Shown: positions 62,101 to 64,000 of the stretch, in pieces
Numbering within the stretch: the stretch's first letter is position 1
How the letters are laid out: each line of letters starts with the position of its first letter
Assembly (NCBI GenBank): GCA_016801885.1
Contig: CM028894.1
Span: 13,095,741-13,159,740 of the forward strand
Direction of reading: 5' to 3'
Length of the DNA stretch: 64,000 bases
DNA from: Toxotes chatareus
Lineage: Eukaryota > Chordata > Actinopteri > Toxotidae
Notes under the pieces: model-generated
What the model saw: only the letters and a program-made list of their open reading frames with translations
The model's database searches: none
What the model was told of the DNA's origin: nothing
Program-made: the position numbers and the translations under genes

Positions 62101-64000
62101 ACCTGTCACAGCTGACGAGGTTATTCCATAAAAGCTACAGAACACATTTCTTTTGGAAAACAAAAAACAACAACAAAAGAAAAAAAACACGTTGCTTCAG
62201 TCACTTCTTCAGAAGTATGTCCTGCAAAAACATTTTTGTATCAAGGATCTTAAAGTGAGCAACAACCCATTCAGTTATAAGTTGGACTTTACCAAGCAGC
62301 CTTTCAATAAGAAAATGCTGGATTTTCAGGCTTTGTAACATATGTGTTGAGATTATAATTTACTATAGAATTACAGTCCAGTCAACTGTGGGCAAAGTCC
62401 TTTTTCTCTCTTTGTTTGCCTGCTACACAGGTGTATATCTTTGATTTTATTAACCTGCAAGTTCGAGTGGAGTCCACCTGTGAGAAACCGAATTGATGGC
62501 ACATAGTTTAGAAAAGCACACACCTGTGTGTATATATATATATATATATATTTGTCAGGACAAAAACCAGGCCGTGAAGTCCGAGGAGCTCTCTGTAGAT
62601 CTCCATGATAAAACTGCACACAAGAAGGACAATCACGGGTCACTCGAGCTTCAATGTGCCTCTGTAAAAATGGTCGTATTTAAAGACATTAAAGTTTAGC
62701 ACAGTGTATTAGTAGTTAATTCCACTGGAAATAAATATTCTCCAGTCATACTTGCACTTAGATGTTATTTTTTTTCTTTTAAGTGACACTTTCAGAAGTC
62801 TACATTTATTCCATCTGTAATTGTTAATTTTACTGTGATTGTTATTTTATGTCTTTGTTACATATTTCCCATAGAGCTTACAAAACCCACAGGTCAGTGG
62901 AAGCACACCTTGTAATATCCTCAGTGGACTAGTGGCTTGTCAAGCTGCCTTTCTTCGTTTTTCGGGAAATCGGATTGGCTGAAGATACATGATTTTTTTT
63001 GTTTTTGTGTTCAGTTGGTGCTCAGAAATACACATAAAGACATAAACACATTCAAATCCAACAGAATGAACGTTAAGGAGAAACAAGGGGAGGAAAGGCT
63101 CCGCAATCCATTTTCATTTCACTCTATTCAATGAACACCCTCATCACTTGTCGGATAATCTTCCACACAGTTCACGGGCATGCTAAAACCGTACAATTAC
63201 TAGAATAAAGGTATAGAAAGAGGCCTCGAAGCTGTGGGGAATGAAGAGGCTTATCCGTCTAATCCATTTAGACCCTCAGCACCCTTTACATCAAAATATA
63301 TATCACAGTTTACAGCCATGAAACAAATGGACATGAAAGAGACATACATTTCACACCCACTCATACTTTTCCGCTGAAACAGTGATGAGATGGAGAGAGA
63401 GATTAAAACTGACAGAAAAGACGAAGGAACATGTGAGTGTACAATAAGAGAAAAGAGGGAAGGAGAAAGAGGAGTAGAGAGGAGCAGAGGACGAGATTGC
63501 TTGATATGGTGTCAGTCTTAAAATCTCTCTCACTGAGGGGCAGAGGCTTGAGGCGTTGCCCCATCTTGTGGTCAAAGTTAATTATCACAGTTGATATTCT
63601 TTCAAATCATCTGGCTCAGGGTAAGAATAGTCCTCATGTAAAGATGTAGAGGGGGAATGTAAACTATTTCTGAACTGAACGACGAAAAGCAAACAGTTAC
63701 TAACTAACTCTGACTTACGAAAGAAAAAACACAAAAAAAACCTTTATTGCACATAACTTTAATTTTCTGACTCCATTTCAGAGAAAAGCTAACACGATCC
63801 AATTATTTTACTATCCGGAATCAAAAGTATTTTTATATTTACAGGCACAAAAGGTTTTATTAAAAACTGTTGACTCTGAAAAAAAAAAATCTCCAGCTTG
63901 GAGGGAACAGCTCATGAAATGCAACGAAAAAATCTGATCCTCTGAACACTGATCTACAATCTCTGACAGTCAGTACTTCCCAGAATTCAACTGTGGGTTG
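59184..64000. other. Region upstream of ano2; no gene recognised
   Basis: This region is expected to hold the ano2 promoter and 5' UTR. Frames up to about 90 codons are present, with no recognised domain. It holds CA repeats near 60.7 and 61.9 kb and a short TA repeat at 62.53 kb. Confidence 0.5.
61920..61972 (+). repeat. (CA)n microsatellite with CTACA interruptions
   Basis: A CA run with two cctaca interruptions upstream of ano2. Confidence 0.85.

Noticed and set aside
1..64000. CRISPR arrays, toxin-antitoxin or phage-like systems
   Set aside because: No spaced direct repeats with unique spacers and no prokaryotic gene organisation; the repeats are eukaryotic microsatellites and interspersed elements.

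Overview
The window reads as nuclear DNA from a ray-finned fish, probably a percomorph teleost. It has a split vertebrate gene with GT-AG introns, dense (CA)n/(GT)n microsatellites, low coding density and several dispersed repeats of fish type. No prokaryotic operon, phage, CRISPR array or plasmid signal is visible. Almost every long reading frame outside the exons below is chance, often driven by dinucleotide repeats.

One protein-coding gene dominates the window on the minus strand. It is a TMEM16-family calcium-activated chloride channel, best called anoctamin-2 (ano2/TMEM16B). I assembled 26 coding exons from about 59,106 (start) down to 9,781 (stop). Every junction agrees in phase and in family homology. 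The model encodes about 1,087 residues once one extra base in exon 22 is discounted: a long N-terminal cytoplasmic/dimerisation region (exons 1-10), ten membrane segments (exons 11-26), the six-residue calcium site (N741, E745, E792, E795, E824, D828 in model numbering) and a C-terminal tail ending in a PDZ-ligand-like HTAV. An additional in-frame exon at 54,115-54,156, just below a CpG-rich patch, suggests a second N-terminus or a cassette.

Region by region: 1-9,480 lies downstream of the gene and holds repeats (an L2-like LINE remnant, a tRNA-Lys-like SINE, a fish dispersed repeat) but no gene I recognise. 9,485-10,170 holds the last coding exon and 3' UTR. 10,171-18,578 is a large intron. 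18,579-28,270 holds exons 16-24, covering the pore and calcium-binding core. 28,271-34,240 is a large intron with a 570-bp dispersed repeat. 34,241-42,909 holds exons 4-15. 42,910-59,069 holds three large introns plus exons 2 and 3 and the optional exon. 59,070-64,000 holds exon 1 and upstream DNA with no other recognised gene.

The main points for follow-up are a single-base frameshift in exon 22 of an otherwise intact channel gene, a GC-AG intron after exon 11, an optional N-terminal exon, and CA/UG repeats placed right against several splice sites. I did not find a novel multi-gene system.
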